Positions 28,836 to 39,368 of a stretch of DNA of 64,000 nucleotides are shown here, one piece after another; the stretch's first letter is position 1; each line of letters starts with the position of its first letter. This stretch comes from Streptomyces sp. 135 (GTDB lineage: Bacteria; Actinomycetota; Actinomycetes; Streptomycetales; Streptomycetaceae), in NCBI RefSeq assembly GCF_020026305.1, contig NZ_CP075691.1, positions 806,001 to 870,000 of the forward strand, written 5' to 3'. The notes under the pieces are model-generated. The model did no database searches. It worked only from the letters and a program-made list of their open reading frames with translations, and had not been told where the DNA came from. A program made the translations under genes and the position numbers.

Positions 28836-30023
28836 ATGCCCTGTCCCAGCAGCGACGTACAGGCATTTGAAGCCCGCGCGACCGACGCCGACCTCGACGA
28901 TCTGCGCGCGAGACTGGCCGCGGCACGGCTGCCGGAGGCCGAGACGGTCCATGGCTCCGCGCCCGGTCCTCGCCGATGGGAGCAGGGCGTTCCGCTCGCC
29001 GATCTCGCCGATGTCGTGAACTACTGGCGCACCGGGTACGACTGGCGGTCGTTCGAGGCGCGCCTCGACCAGATCGGCCAGTTCCGCACGGTCATCGACG
29101 GACTGGGAATCCACTTCCTGCACCGCCGATCCGCGCGCGCGGACGCCACTGCGCTGCTCTTGACGCACGGCTGGCCGGGCAGCATCGCCGAGTTCATCGA
29201 CGTGGTGGACGAACTGGCGGATCCGAAGGACGCGGGCGCGCCGGCGTTCCACGTCGTGGTCCCGTCGCTGCCGGGCTTCGGTTACAGCGACAAGCCGGCC
29301 ACCACCGGATGGGGAACCGAGAAGATCGCGGCCGCATGGGTGGAACTGATGGGAAGGCTCGGCTACGCCAGGTTCGCGGCCCACGGCGGCGACTGGGGAG
29401 GCAATATCACCACGGTTCTCGGCGGCAGGTTCCCGGCGCACGTTCTCGGCATCCACACGACGTTCGCGGAGGCGCCACCCGGCCTGACGACGGACGGACT
29501 GACGGCGGTCGAGCGCGAATGGACCGAGGAAACCCGCCATTTCTGGCGCCACCGCGCCGCGTACGCGAAGCAGCAGGCGACCCGGCCGCAGACCATCGGC
29601 TATTCGCTCGTCGACTCACCGGTCGGACTTCTCGCCTGGATCCTCGACAAGTTCGCCGAGTGGTCGGACACCGAGGACAGCCCGTTCGAGACGATTTCCA
29701 GAGACCGCGTCCTTGACGACGTCACCCTGTACTGGCTGACGCGGTCCGGCGCGTCGGCGGCCCGCATCTACTACGAAAGCCACAACTCTCTCGATCCCGA
29801 ACTGCGGATCGACGTCCCGTCGGCGATCACCATGTACCCCCGCGACACCGAGAAGTGTCCGCGCCCATGGGCACAGGAACGGTACCGGCGGATCGTCCGA
29901 TGGAATGCGCCCGACGCCGGGGGGCATTTCCCGTCGCTGGAGGTTCCCGAGTACTTCGTCAGAGATCTGCAAGAGGGCCTCGGGGCAGTGCTGGCAGCAA
30001 CGGCGATCACTAACGTGTGGTGA
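28836..30023 (+). CDS. Epoxide hydrolase (EHN domain plus alpha/beta hydrolase)
   Basis: 395 aa with a perfect AAGGAGG ribosome site. The N-terminal EHN domain (to about residue 100) precedes the hydrolase core. The oxyanion motif HGWPGS is at 111-116, the nucleophile is Asp186 in HGGDWGG and the catalytic His364 lies in AGGHFPSLE. This is the microsomal-type epoxide hydrolase layout. Its stop abuts the ABC gene start (TGA then ATG), so hydrolase and exporter are co-translated. Substrate unknown. Confidence 0.93.
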   Translation: MPCPSSDVQAFEARATDADLDDLRARLAAARLPEAETVHGSAPGPRRWEQGVPLADLADVVNYWRTGYDWRSFEARLDQIGQFRTVIDGLGIHFLHRRSARADATALLLTHGWPGSIAEFIDVVDELADPKDAGAPAFHVVVPSLPGFGYSDKPATTGWGTEKIAAAWVELMGRLGYARFAAHGGDWGGNITTVLGGRFPAHVLGIHTTFAEAPPGLTTDGLTAVEREWTEETRHFWRHRAAYAKQQATRPQTIGYSLVDSPVGLLAWILDKFAEWSDTEDSPFETISRDRVLDDVTLYWLTRSGASAARIYYESHNSLDPELRIDVPSAITMYPRDTEKCPRPWAQERYRRIVRWNAPDAGGHFPSLEVPEYFVRDLQEGLGAVLAATAITNVW

Positions 30024-31784
30024 ATGGAACGTTCGTACGCGGATCCGGGGGCCCCGGACTGTAGAAGTGCCGCGCGGTATCTGTGGTGGCTGATCACCAG
30101 TCAGCGCCGCCGGATCGCCGGCGGCGCGCTGCTGGGCAGCGCCTGGATGGTCTGCCTGACGCTGCCGCCGTACCTGCTGTCGCGCGCCATCGACGACGGC
30201 CTCGAGCCGGGTGAGTGGCCCGTGCTCGTCGGCTGGGTGGCGGCGTTGGCGGGTGTGGGGGCATTGAACGCGTGGCTGGCCGTCATGCGGCACCGCACGA
30301 TGACCCGGGTGCGGATGGACGCCGCCTTCCGTTCCGTGCAGGTGGTGGTCAGGCAGGCGACCAGGCTGGGCGGGGCGCTGCCGCGCCGTGTCACGGCCGG
30401 AGAGGTCGTCACGATCGGGTTCGGTGATGTCGCCGTGATCGCCGCCACGTTGACCATCACCGGCCCCGGTGTCGGGGCGGTCCTCGCCTACATCGTCGTG
30501 GCCGTCCTGCTGCTCACCGTTTCGCCCCTGCTCGCCGTGGTGGTGCTGCTCGGTGTGCCGCTGCTCGCGGTGCTCGTCGGTCCGCTGCTGGGGCGCCTCC
30601 AGGGCGCCGAGGCGACGTACCGGGAGCTACAGGGCGGGCTCGCCTCCCGGTTCGAGGACATGGTCGGGGGCCTGCGCGTCCTCAACGGCGTCGGCGGCAA
30701 GGATGTGTTCGCCGAGCGCTACCGGCGCGGCTCGCGGGCGCTGCGGGCGGAGGGGTACCGCGTCGGCTCGGTGACCAGCTGGGTGCAGGCCCTGGGCGTC
30801 GGCCTGCCCACGCTGTTCCTCGGGGTCGTGACGTGGCTGGCTGCCCGGATGGCCGCACAAGGGGACATATCCGTGGGCGAGTTGGTCGCGGTCTACGGAT
30901 ACGCCGCGGTCCTCGTGGTGCCGGTCTCGTTCTTCATCGAGGGCGGGTACGACCTCAGCCGCGGACTGGTCGCTGCCCGCAGAGTCATACGTTTCTTGGC
31001 CCTGGAGCCCGATTCCGCCGACAAGGAGGCGGCTTCCGACGGGCCAGGGCCGCCGTCCACGCTCCGTGATCCGGCATCCGGCGTCGAGGTGGCGCCCGGA
31101 AGGCTGACCGCGTTGGTCAGCGCCCGGCCGGCGGAGTCCGCGGCGGTCGTCGACCGTCTCGGCCGGTTCGTCGGGTCGGCCGCGACCTGGGGCGCGATAC
31201 GCCTCGACGAGATCGACCTGACGCAGGTGCGGCGGCGGATCCTGGTGGCGGACAACGAAGCGGATCTGTTCGCAGGACCGCTGCGCGACGTGATCTGCGG
31301 GTGGGGCCGGGACGAGGTAGCCATCGGCCGTGCCGTGTACGCGGCCATGGCACAGGACATCGTCCGCGGCCTGCCGGACGGACTCGACTCGCTGATCGAG
31401 GCGCGGGGCCGCAACCTCTCCGGGGGCCAGCGGCAGCGCGTCCGCCTGGTCCGGGCCCTGCTGGCCGACCCCGAGGTGCTTCTGGCGGTCGAGCCCACCT
31501 CCGCGGTCGACGCGCATACCGAGGCGGCCGTCTCGGCCCGGCTGCGCACCGCACGGGCCGGCCGCACCACACTCGTCACCAGCACGTCACCACTCCTGCT
31601 GGACCAGGCGGACGTCGTGTACTACCTGGTCGACGGCTCCGTCGCGGCCGTCGGCAGCCATCGTGAACTCCTGGACGGGCAGCACGGCTACCGCCGCCTC
31701 GTGTCGCGCGACGCGGACGACGAGGACCACGGACCCACCGGCGACGCAGGGCCCGTCCCGTCGCCCCGCGAGGCCGTGCGATGA
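30024..31784 (+). CDS. ABC exporter half-transporter with degenerate Walker A/B
   Basis: A 586-aa protein with six membrane helices in residues 25-310 followed by a nucleotide-binding domain. The signature LSGGQRQR is intact (about residue 465). The Walker A position reads SARPAESAA with no GxGK[ST], Walker B has Val for the Asp (LLAVEPT), and the switch His is replaced in TSTSPLL. It overlaps the second half-transporter by ATGA. On its own it cannot bind ATP normally, but it can supply the signature face to its partner. Confidence 0.92.
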   Translation: MERSYADPGAPDCRSAARYLWWLITSQRRRIAGGALLGSAWMVCLTLPPYLLSRAIDDGLEPGEWPVLVGWVAALAGVGALNAWLAVMRHRTMTRVRMDAAFRSVQVVVRQATRLGGALPRRVTAGEVVTIGFGDVAVIAATLTITGPGVGAVLAYIVVAVLLLTVSPLLAVVVLLGVPLLAVLVGPLLGRLQGAEATYRELQGGLASRFEDMVGGLRVLNGVGGKDVFAERYRRGSRALRAEGYRVGSVTSWVQALGVGLPTLFLGVVTWLAARMAAQGDISVGELVAVYGYAAVLVVPVSFFIEGGYDLSRGLVAARRVIRFLALEPDSADKEAASDGPGPPSTLRDPASGVEVAPGRLTALVSARPAESAAVVDRLGRFVGSAATWGAIRLDEIDLTQVRRRILVADNEADLFAGPLRDVICGWGRDEVAIGRAVYAAMAQDIVRGLPDGLDSLIEARGRNLSGGQRQRVRLVRALLADPEVLLAVEPTSAVDAHTEAAVSARLRTARAGRTTLVTSTSPLLLDQADVVYYLVDGSVAAVGSHRELLDGQHGYRRLVSRDADDEDHGPTGDAGPVPSPREAVR

Positions 31785-33553
31785 CCGCCGGCCCCCGGGC
31801 AACGGCCCGATCCCTGCCCATCGCCGAGCCGTTCCGCGTACGCCGGGCGACGCTCCGGTTGATCCGACGGGACGCCGGCGCGTTCACGGCCATGATCGGC
31901 CTCAACGCGCTGGCCGCCGGTGCCGGGCTCGTCGGCCCCTGGCTGCTCGGCCGCATCATCGACGACGTCAGGGGCGGGGCCGGGGTGGCCACGGTGGACC
32001 GCCTCGCGCTCGCCATGCTCGGCTGCGCGCTGGCGCAGCTCGTCCTGGCCCGTTACGCCGGTTACGTCGGGCACCGCTTCGGCGAGCGGACCCTGGCGCG
32101 TATGCGCGAGCAGTTCGCCGACCGGGCGCTCGCGCTGCCCGCCGCGGTGGTCGAGCGGGCGGGGACGGGTGATCTGATGACCCGCGGCACGGCCGATGTC
32201 GCCGCGGTCGGCGCCACCCTCCGGGACGCCGGACCCGAGGTCCTCATCGCGGCGGTCCAGGCGCTGTTCATCCTCGGGGCGGTCTTCGCACTCGACCCGC
32301 TGCTCGGCGCCTGCGGGGTGCTCGGCCTGCTCGGCATCTGGTTCGCCGCCCGCTGGTACCTGCGCCGGGCGCTCACCGCGTACCTTGCCGAGGGTGCCGC
32401 CAACTCGGCTCTCGCGGAGCAGCTCGCGGCCACTGCCGCGGGCGCCCGCACGATCGAGGCCTTCGGTCTACAGGAGCACCGCATGACGGTGTGCCAGGAG
32501 GAAGTCGAAAGGTGCCGGGCCGCCCGGACCCGGACACTGTTCCTGCGCAGTGTGCTCTTCCCGGCCGTGGACATCTCGTACGTCGTTCCCGTGGTCGGTG
32601 TGCTGCTGATCGGTGGCGTGCTGCACGGTCACGGCGCGGTGAGCCTCGGCACGGTGGTCGCCTCGGCCCTGTATCTGCGGCAGCTCTCCCAGCCCCTGGA
32701 CACCATCCTCCAGCAGATGGAGCAACTGCAGAGCAGCGGCGCCGCCTTCGCCAGGATCGAGGGCCTCGGCCCGGCCACGCCCGTACCACCGGCCGCCCCG
32801 CTCACGCCGGCCGACGACCGGATCGAGGTGGCCGGGGCGCGCTACGCCTACGACGACGGGGGCGACGTCCTGCACGGCGTCGACCTGACGGTCCGGCCCG
32901 GCGAGCGACTGGCGGTCGTCGGCCCCTCCGGGGCGGGAAAGACCACCCTGGGCAGGCTGCTGGCCGGGGTGGACAGGCCTCACACCGGCTCGGTGACGGT
33001 AGGGCGGGTACCGGTCGCCGACCTGGAGCCCGGCCGACTGCGCCGGCACGTCGTCCTCGTCACCCAGGAACACCACGTGTTCCTCGGCACGGTCCGGGAC
33101 AACCTGCGGATCGCCGCCGCCCGCGCCACCGACGCCGAACTGCGCGAGGCGCTCGCCGCCGTCGGCGCCACCTGGGCCGACGATCTGCCCGACGGGCTGG
33201 ACACCGACCTGGGCCATGAGGGGCACCGGCCGGACGGCGCCCAGGCGCAGCAGCTGGCCCTGGCCCGCGTGGTGCTGGCCGATCCGCACACGCTGATACT
33301 CGACGAGGCCACCGCGCTCCTGGACCCGAGGACCGCCCGGCACACGGAACGGGCCCTGGCCGCCGTCCTCGAAGGCCGGACCGTCATCGCCATAGCGCAC
33401 CGCCTCCAGACGGCCCACGACGCCGACAGGGTGGCCGTCATGGAAGAGGGCAGGCTCACCGAACTCGGCACCCACGACGAACTCGTGGCAGCCGACGGCG
33501 CCTACGCCGCGCTCTGGCGCTCCTGGCACGGCGTACGGCCTCCTTCCTCCTGA
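31781..33553 (+). CDS. ABC exporter half-transporter with degenerate signature
   Basis: A 590-aa protein with six membrane helices then a nucleotide-binding domain. Walker A (GPSGAGKTT, 381-389), Q-loop Gln, Walker B (LILDEAT, about 506-512) and H-loop (AIAHRL) are intact. The signature LSGGQ is replaced by PDGAQ (484-488). It forms a heterodimer with the preceding protein. The pair would have one complete ATP site and one missing every key element. Direction is expected to be export. Confidence 0.92.
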   Translation: MTAGPRATARSLPIAEPFRVRRATLRLIRRDAGAFTAMIGLNALAAGAGLVGPWLLGRIIDDVRGGAGVATVDRLALAMLGCALAQLVLARYAGYVGHRFGERTLARMREQFADRALALPAAVVERAGTGDLMTRGTADVAAVGATLRDAGPEVLIAAVQALFILGAVFALDPLLGACGVLGLLGIWFAARWYLRRALTAYLAEGAANSALAEQLAATAAGARTIEAFGLQEHRMTVCQEEVERCRAARTRTLFLRSVLFPAVDISYVVPVVGVLLIGGVLHGHGAVSLGTVVASALYLRQLSQPLDTILQQMEQLQSSGAAFARIEGLGPATPVPPAAPLTPADDRIEVAGARYAYDDGGDVLHGVDLTVRPGERLAVVGPSGAGKTTLGRLLAGVDRPHTGSVTVGRVPVADLEPGRLRRHVVLVTQEHHVFLGTVRDNLRIAAARATDAELREALAAVGATWADDLPDGLDTDLGHEGHRPDGAQAQQLALARVVLADPHTLILDEATALLDPRTARHTERALAAVLEGRTVIAIAHRLQTAHDADRVAVMEEGRLTELGTHDELVAADGAYAALWRSWHGVRPPSS

Positions 33554-33667
33554 GCTCGCCGAGCGCGCTGAACTCGCCCGAGCCCACGGCACCGGCCCCA
33601 GCAGCGCATTCGTATACTCGTGCGAGATCACGACGAGCGGGACAGCGAGACACGGGACAGTGGGACA

Positions 33668-34138
33668 GTGAAGCTTGCCGAGGCGTTGGCGGCACGGGCC
33701 GACGCGACACGTCGCGTGGAGCAATTGCGGGCGCGCATCGTCAGCAGCGCGCGCTATCAGGAGGGCGAGACGCCCGCCGAGGACGCGGCGCGGTTGCTGG
33801 CCGAGGTCACCGAGGTGCTCGGCTCGCTGGAGGACCTCATCCGCCGGATCAACCGGACCAACGCCGCGACGGACATGGGCGAGGACGGCACCCTCACCGA
33901 CGCGCTCGCGCGGCGGGACGTCCTGCGGCTGCGGCATTCGGTGGTCACGGCGGCGGCCGACGCGGCCGCGGGGACGGGCGAGCGGGGGTACGGCCGGCAG
34001 CTCCGTTCCGAGCTGGTGATGCTCGCCGCGCTGCCGGTCGCGGAGCTTCGCGGTCAGGCGGACGCGCTCGCGCGGGACATCCGGGAGATCGACGTGCGCA
34101 TCCAACGCGCCAACTGGGAGGTCGACCTGCTGGACTGA
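33668..34138 (+). CDS. DIP1984-family protein
   Basis: 156 aa from the GTG at 33668 (VKLAEALAARADATRR), the standard start for this family. It is all helical and likely coiled-coil, with the diagnostic centre LEDLIRRINRTNAAT and TLTDALARRDVLRLR and the end IQRANWEVDLL. DIP1984 proteins are widespread and have no known function. A short GGGACAG repeat lies just upstream of the start. Confidence 0.9.
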   Translation: MKLAEALAARADATRRVEQLRARIVSSARYQEGETPAEDAARLLAEVTEVLGSLEDLIRRINRTNAATDMGEDGTLTDALARRDVLRLRHSVVTAAADAAAGTGERGYGRQLRSELVMLAALPVAELRGQADALARDIREIDVRIQRANWEVDLLD

Positions 34139-34466
34139 GCGGTCCGGCAAGAAGTCACGATGTGGAGCAGGTAGCCGTCGTGGAGGCGTGCACAACCGAG
34201 AGCCGGCGGTTTCCGGCTCACTCCTGGCGCGTGAAGAGCAACGCGGGGGTTCGATTCCCCGTCAACAGTGCAGCTCAGCACCGCGTACAGGTGACAGTGC
34301 ACCGCGCACAGCACATCACCACGTGCAGATCCACGACGGCGAGGGCGGGTTCGGGGTTTCCACATCGCGGGGCGGTACAGGGCTCGCGTCGCTCACGCCT
34401 GCTCGCGGCCACCGCGCTGCTCCGGGGTTCATGAAGCGGCTGCTCGACGCTCCTGGCCAGGGCCGC
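34139..34466. other. Convergent gap with a hairpin and a T-arm-like fragment
   Basis: 328 nt between the DIP1984 gene and the LysR gene. No protein gene is supported. A 7-bp hairpin is at 34200-34219, and a tRNA T-loop-like string GGTTCGATTCCCC is at 34248-34260 without a matching acceptor stem. Confidence 0.5.
34200..34219. terminator. Hairpin, probable terminator
   Basis: GAGCCGG (34200-34206) and CCGGCTC (34213-34219) with the 6-nt loop CGGTTT, about 60 nt after the DIP1984 stop and between convergent genes. Confidence 0.5.
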
Positions 34467-35414
34467 TCAGGAGGCGCGGTGGGGCGAGCGGCCGTCGGGT
34501 GCCGACTCGCCGCGCGGTTCGGGGAGGCGGCGCGTCACGAACGGCCTGCCGAGGGTGAACTCCTTGAACTTCAGGGCCGCTTCGGACAGATGGGTGTCGC
34601 GGTTCCACACGAGCGTGAGGACGCGGTGGCAGTCGGGCGCGTCGACATGCACCCAGGCGACGGGGACGCGTGTCTCCGTACCGACCTGGCGGGACACCGC
34701 CGGGATGAGACCGATGCCGAGGCCCGCGCTGATCATGTCCTGGCTGGCGGCCGGTTCGTCGCTCTCGCAGGACAGCAGCGGAGTCAGCCCTTCCGACGCG
34801 AACAGCCGGTCCAGGAGGGCGCGTTGCCAGTGGCCGACGCGGGTGGAGACGAAGGGCTCGTCGGCGATCTCCGGGATGGTCACGCTCTCCCGGCCGTCCA
34901 GCCAGTGCCCGTACGGGACGGCGAGCAGCACCTCCTCCCGTGTCAGCTCGACCGACTCGAAGTTCGTTCCGGTCAACGGCTGCGACGCCACACAGAAGTC
35001 GACCTCCCTGGCACGCAGCCGACGGTCCATCTCCTCCGCGTTCGACTGGTAGAGCCGTACGTCGGCGCGGGGGTGGGCGGCACGGAAGCGGCCGAGGAGC
35101 GGGGTGACCGTCAGCAGGGTCTCGGAGGCGACGCTGACCCTGCCGAGGCCCGTGTCACGGGCCTCGCGGACCGCCCTGCGCCCGTCGTCCAGTTCGCTCA
35201 GGGCACGGTCGACGTGGCGCAGGAAGATCACGCCGTACTGATTGAGCCGGATGCGCCGGCCCTGCCGGTCGAACAGCGCCGAGCCGAGGTCGGCCTCCAG
35301 GCGCGCGATGGCACGGCTGAGCGAGGGCTGGGCGACCCGTAGTTCCTCGGCGGCACGGCTGATGTGCTCGTAGCGGGCGACGGCCTGGAAATAGCGCAGC
35401 TGAAGAAGATCCAC
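34467..35414 (-). CDS. LysR-family regulator divergent from cyd genes
   Basis: A 315-aa protein. The N-terminal winged helix-turn-helix (QLRYFQAVARYEHISRAAEE, then QPSLSRAIARLE) is followed by the two-lobed LysR substrate domain. The last 25 residues are a Pro/Arg-rich tail. It is divergent from cydA with 154 nt between them containing a symmetric CTTATGC/GCATAAG pair, so it likely controls cytochrome bd expression, itself or both. The co-inducer is unknown. Confidence 0.92.
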   Translation of the reverse strand: MDLLQLRYFQAVARYEHISRAAEELRVAQPSLSRAIARLEADLGSALFDRQGRRIRLNQYGVIFLRHVDRALSELDDGRRAVREARDTGLGRVSVASETLLTVTPLLGRFRAAHPRADVRLYQSNAEEMDRRLRAREVDFCVASQPLTGTNFESVELTREEVLLAVPYGHWLDGRESVTIPEIADEPFVSTRVGHWQRALLDRLFASEGLTPLLSCESDEPAASQDMISAGLGIGLIPAVSRQVGTETRVPVAWVHVDAPDCHRVLTLVWNRDTHLSEAALKFKEFTLGRPFVTRRLPEPRGESAPDGRSPHRAS

Positions 35415-35426
35415 GGTCCACCTTCA

Positions 35427-35480
35427 CTTATGCCTTCTGGGTTATCTGCACATGACTAAACCGGTCTTGGAATGCATAAG
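35427..35480. promoter_or_regulatory. Inverted repeat in the LysR-cydA divergent promoter
   Basis: CTTATGC (35427-35433) and GCATAAG (35474-35480) form a 7-bp inverted repeat with a 40-nt spacing, a geometry that suits two LysR-dimer contacts. No Rex-type operator (TTGTG...CACAA) was seen in this gap. Confidence 0.4.
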
Positions 35481-35568
35481 CAATTCTCTCTACCGTCGTC
35501 CTCAGCACCCGTTCCATCCGCCCCGTCCGCCGTCCCGACGGTCGCTCGTCCCCCAGGAAGGTCGCCTC

Positions 35569-36870
35569 ATGAGCGCTGCGGATCTGGCCCGACTCCAGTT
35601 CGCGGCCACGACCGGCATCCACTGGCTGTTCGTGATCCTCACCATGGGGCTCGTCCCCCTCGTGGCGGTCATGCACACCCGGGCCGCGTTCACCCGTGAT
35701 CCCGTCAAGAGAGCCCTCCGGGAGCGCACGACCCGCTTCTGGGGACAGCTCTACGTCATCAACTACGCGGTCGGCATCGTCACCGGCCTCGTCATGGAGT
35801 TCCAGTTCGGGCTCAGCTGGAGCGGTCTGAGCAAGTTCGCGGGCAACGTCTTCGGCGCCCCGCTGGCGCTGGAGACCCTCATCGCCTTCTTCGCCGAGTC
35901 CACCTTCCTCGGCATGTGGATCTTCGGCTGGGGGCGGCTGCGCGGAGGCGTGCACACCGCGTTCATCTGGCTGGTCACGCTGACCGCGTACGCGTCCGGG
36001 TACTGGATCCTGGTCGCCAACGGATTCATGCAGCACCCGGTCGGCTACGAAGTACGGGACGGCGCCGCCCACTTGACCGACTTCGCGACGCTGCTCACGA
36101 ACTCCAGCGCCCTGGTCGCCCTCCTCCATCTCACGCTGGGCGCCCTGACGACGGGCGGTGTCTTCGTCGCCGGTGTCAGCGCGTACCACTTCCTGCGGGG
36201 CACCAAGGAGACCGAGCTCTTCCGCACCTCGCTGAAGCTGGGGCTGTGGGTGTCGACCGTCGCCTCCTTCTTCGTCGTCATCGTGGGCGAGATGCAGCGG
36301 CCCGTCATCGAGCGCACCCAGCCCATGAAGGACGCGGTGCTGGAGAACAGCGGCGTCGCCGAGGTACAGGCCCAGCTGGTCAAGGAGCACGGGCCGGGCG
36401 ACTACGTGCCCTGGCAGGACACCGTGCGGATCTCGATGGACGTCATGACCATCATCGGCAACACCGTCTCCACCATCACCTTCATCGCCCTCTTCCTCCT
36501 GTGGAAGGACCGTCTGATGCGCTGGCGGTGGGCCTCCTGGATCCTGGCGGTGACGGTCCCGTTCCCCTTCGTGGCCTCCGTCGGCGGCTGGGTCGTCCGC
36601 GAGGTCGGGCGCCAACCCTGGATCGTGTACGGCGAGTTGACGGTCGAGGACGCCCTCTCCCACGTCGGCAGGGCCTCGTTGCTCGTGTCCTGCACCCTGT
36701 TCGTCGCCATCTTCCTCGCCCTGGCGGTGACGAACTGGGCCCTCATCACGCGCTTCGCCCTCCGCGGGCCCGACGCCACACAGCTCGGCGCCACCGAGCC
36801 GCTCCCGGACGACGTCCCCGAGGGGCCGGAGGGCAGCGCCGACGAGAAGCAGCCGTTGCCCGCGCTGTGA
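35569..36870 (+). CDS. cydA: Cytochrome bd oxidase subunit I
   Basis: 433 aa from the ATG at 35569 with AGGAAGG upstream; an in-frame upstream start would add a non-conserved Pro-rich leader. About nine membrane helices. His18 in TTGIHWLF corresponds to the heme b595 ligand, and GWVVREVGRQPW is the conserved quinol-side block. It oxidises menaquinol/ubiquinol and reduces oxygen with high affinity. First gene of the cyd operon. Confidence 0.95.
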   Translation: MSAADLARLQFAATTGIHWLFVILTMGLVPLVAVMHTRAAFTRDPVKRALRERTTRFWGQLYVINYAVGIVTGLVMEFQFGLSWSGLSKFAGNVFGAPLALETLIAFFAESTFLGMWIFGWGRLRGGVHTAFIWLVTLTAYASGYWILVANGFMQHPVGYEVRDGAAHLTDFATLLTNSSALVALLHLTLGALTTGGVFVAGVSAYHFLRGTKETELFRTSLKLGLWVSTVASFFVVIVGEMQRPVIERTQPMKDAVLENSGVAEVQAQLVKEHGPGDYVPWQDTVRISMDVMTIIGNTVSTITFIALFLLWKDRLMRWRWASWILAVTVPFPFVASVGGWVVREVGRQPWIVYGELTVEDALSHVGRASLLVSCTLFVAIFLALAVTNWALITRFALRGPDATQLGATEPLPDDVPEGPEGSADEKQPLPAL

Positions 36871-36910
36871 GCTTCCCCCCTCCCCCCGCCGCTACGGAAA
36901 GTTGAGCGAG

Positions 36911-37933
36911 ATGAATCTGGAGACCCTCTGGCTGGCCCTCCTCGGCCTGCTGCTCGCCGGGTACTTCGTGCTCGGCGGCTATGACTACGGCGCGCAGATG
37001 CTCCACCCCTTCCTCGGCCGCGACGGCCAGGAGGAGAAGCGCACCAGCGGGAACGCCGCGCTCGACGCCATCGCGCCGTTCTTCCTCGGCAACGAGGTCT
37101 GGCTGGTCGCCTTCACCGGCGTCCTCTTCGGCGCCTTCCCGCACCTGGAGGGCACCCTCCTGTCCGGCATGTATCCGCTGATCGTGGCGATCCTCGCCGG
37201 CCTGGTCCTCGGCAACGCCGCGATCCAGCTGCGCGGCCGCGCCCGCGGTGCCGGCGGCCGTCGGCGGTGGGCCGCCCTGATCGTCTTCGGCGGCGCGCTG
37301 CCCGCCGTGTGCTGGGGACTCGTCCTCGGGCTGCTGCTCCACGGCGTGCCCCGCCGCGCCGACGGCAGCTTCCACATCGGGGCCGGTGACGTGCTCACCC
37401 CCTTCGTGCTGGGCTGCGGCCTGACCACCGCGCTGCTCTTCGCGGCGCACGGCGCGGCCTTCGTCGCCCTGCGCTCGGGACCCGAAGTGTCCCTCAGGGC
37501 AGCGCGGTCGGGGGCGCTCCTGCTGCGGGCGACCGGAGCCGTGGTCTGCCTCCCCCTGCTGCTCACGCTCTTCGGCGCGGGCGCCTCGATGAACAACCGC
37601 GTGACCTCGGCGGTACTCGCCGTCCTGTTCGCGGCGGCGCTGGCCGGTGCCTGGTGGTCCCTCTCGCGCGGACACGGCGTCCGGGCGTTCGCGGCCACCT
37701 CCTGCGCGACCGCGCTGCCGGTGCTGCTGGTGGGGGCCGGCCATTACCCGTACGTCCTGACCGACGCGGCCGGCGGTGGGCTGACGATCCACCATGCGGT
37801 GACGGACGGCGCCACGTTGAAGATCCTCTCCGCTTTCGGCGTCTTTTTGATCCCGGTGATCCTCGCCTACCAGGCGTGGAGCTGGTGGGTCTTCCGGGGG
37901 CGGACGGGCCGCCGGCACCCCAGCTACTTCTGA
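36911..37933 (+). CDS. cydB: Cytochrome bd oxidase subunit II
   Basis: 340 aa from the ATG at 36911 with GGAAAG nine nt upstream; a TTG at 36902 is less likely. About eight membrane helices, beginning LETLWLALLGLLLAGYFVLGG with the family motif GYDYGAQML, then FLGNEVWLV. It is the structural partner of CydA, 40 nt downstream of it. Confidence 0.95.
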   Translation: MNLETLWLALLGLLLAGYFVLGGYDYGAQMLHPFLGRDGQEEKRTSGNAALDAIAPFFLGNEVWLVAFTGVLFGAFPHLEGTLLSGMYPLIVAILAGLVLGNAAIQLRGRARGAGGRRRWAALIVFGGALPAVCWGLVLGLLLHGVPRRADGSFHIGAGDVLTPFVLGCGLTTALLFAAHGAAFVALRSGPEVSLRAARSGALLLRATGAVVCLPLLLTLFGAGASMNNRVTSAVLAVLFAAALAGAWWSLSRGHGVRAFAATSCATALPVLLVGAGHYPYVLTDAAGGGLTIHHAVTDGATLKILSAFGVFLIPVILAYQAWSWWVFRGRTGRRHPSYF

Positions 37934-38002
37934 AGCGGCACGAGTACTGCGGCAACGAGCGCTTCTCCTTCTGAAGCCGCCCGATCGACGAAAGGCACCG
38001 CC

Positions 38003-39270
<1,268 letters not shown>

Positions 39271-39368
39271 CGGGGCGGGGTGCCGTGCGTCAGCCGAGTA
39301 CGCCACACCTGGCCGACGCCGACCGCACCCACCCCTCAGCCCCCACACACAGAAAGACCGGTGGCCCC

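Noticed and set aside
34156..34275. Possible tRNA gene around the T-loop-like string GGTTCGATTCCCC
   Set aside because: The T-stem pairs at only four positions with a standard 7-nt loop, and no acceptor or anticodon stem pairs with it. At most a remnant or coincidence.
35415..35568. Rex operator upstream of cydA
   Set aside because: No TTGTG...CACAA-like symmetric site was found by eye in the gap.
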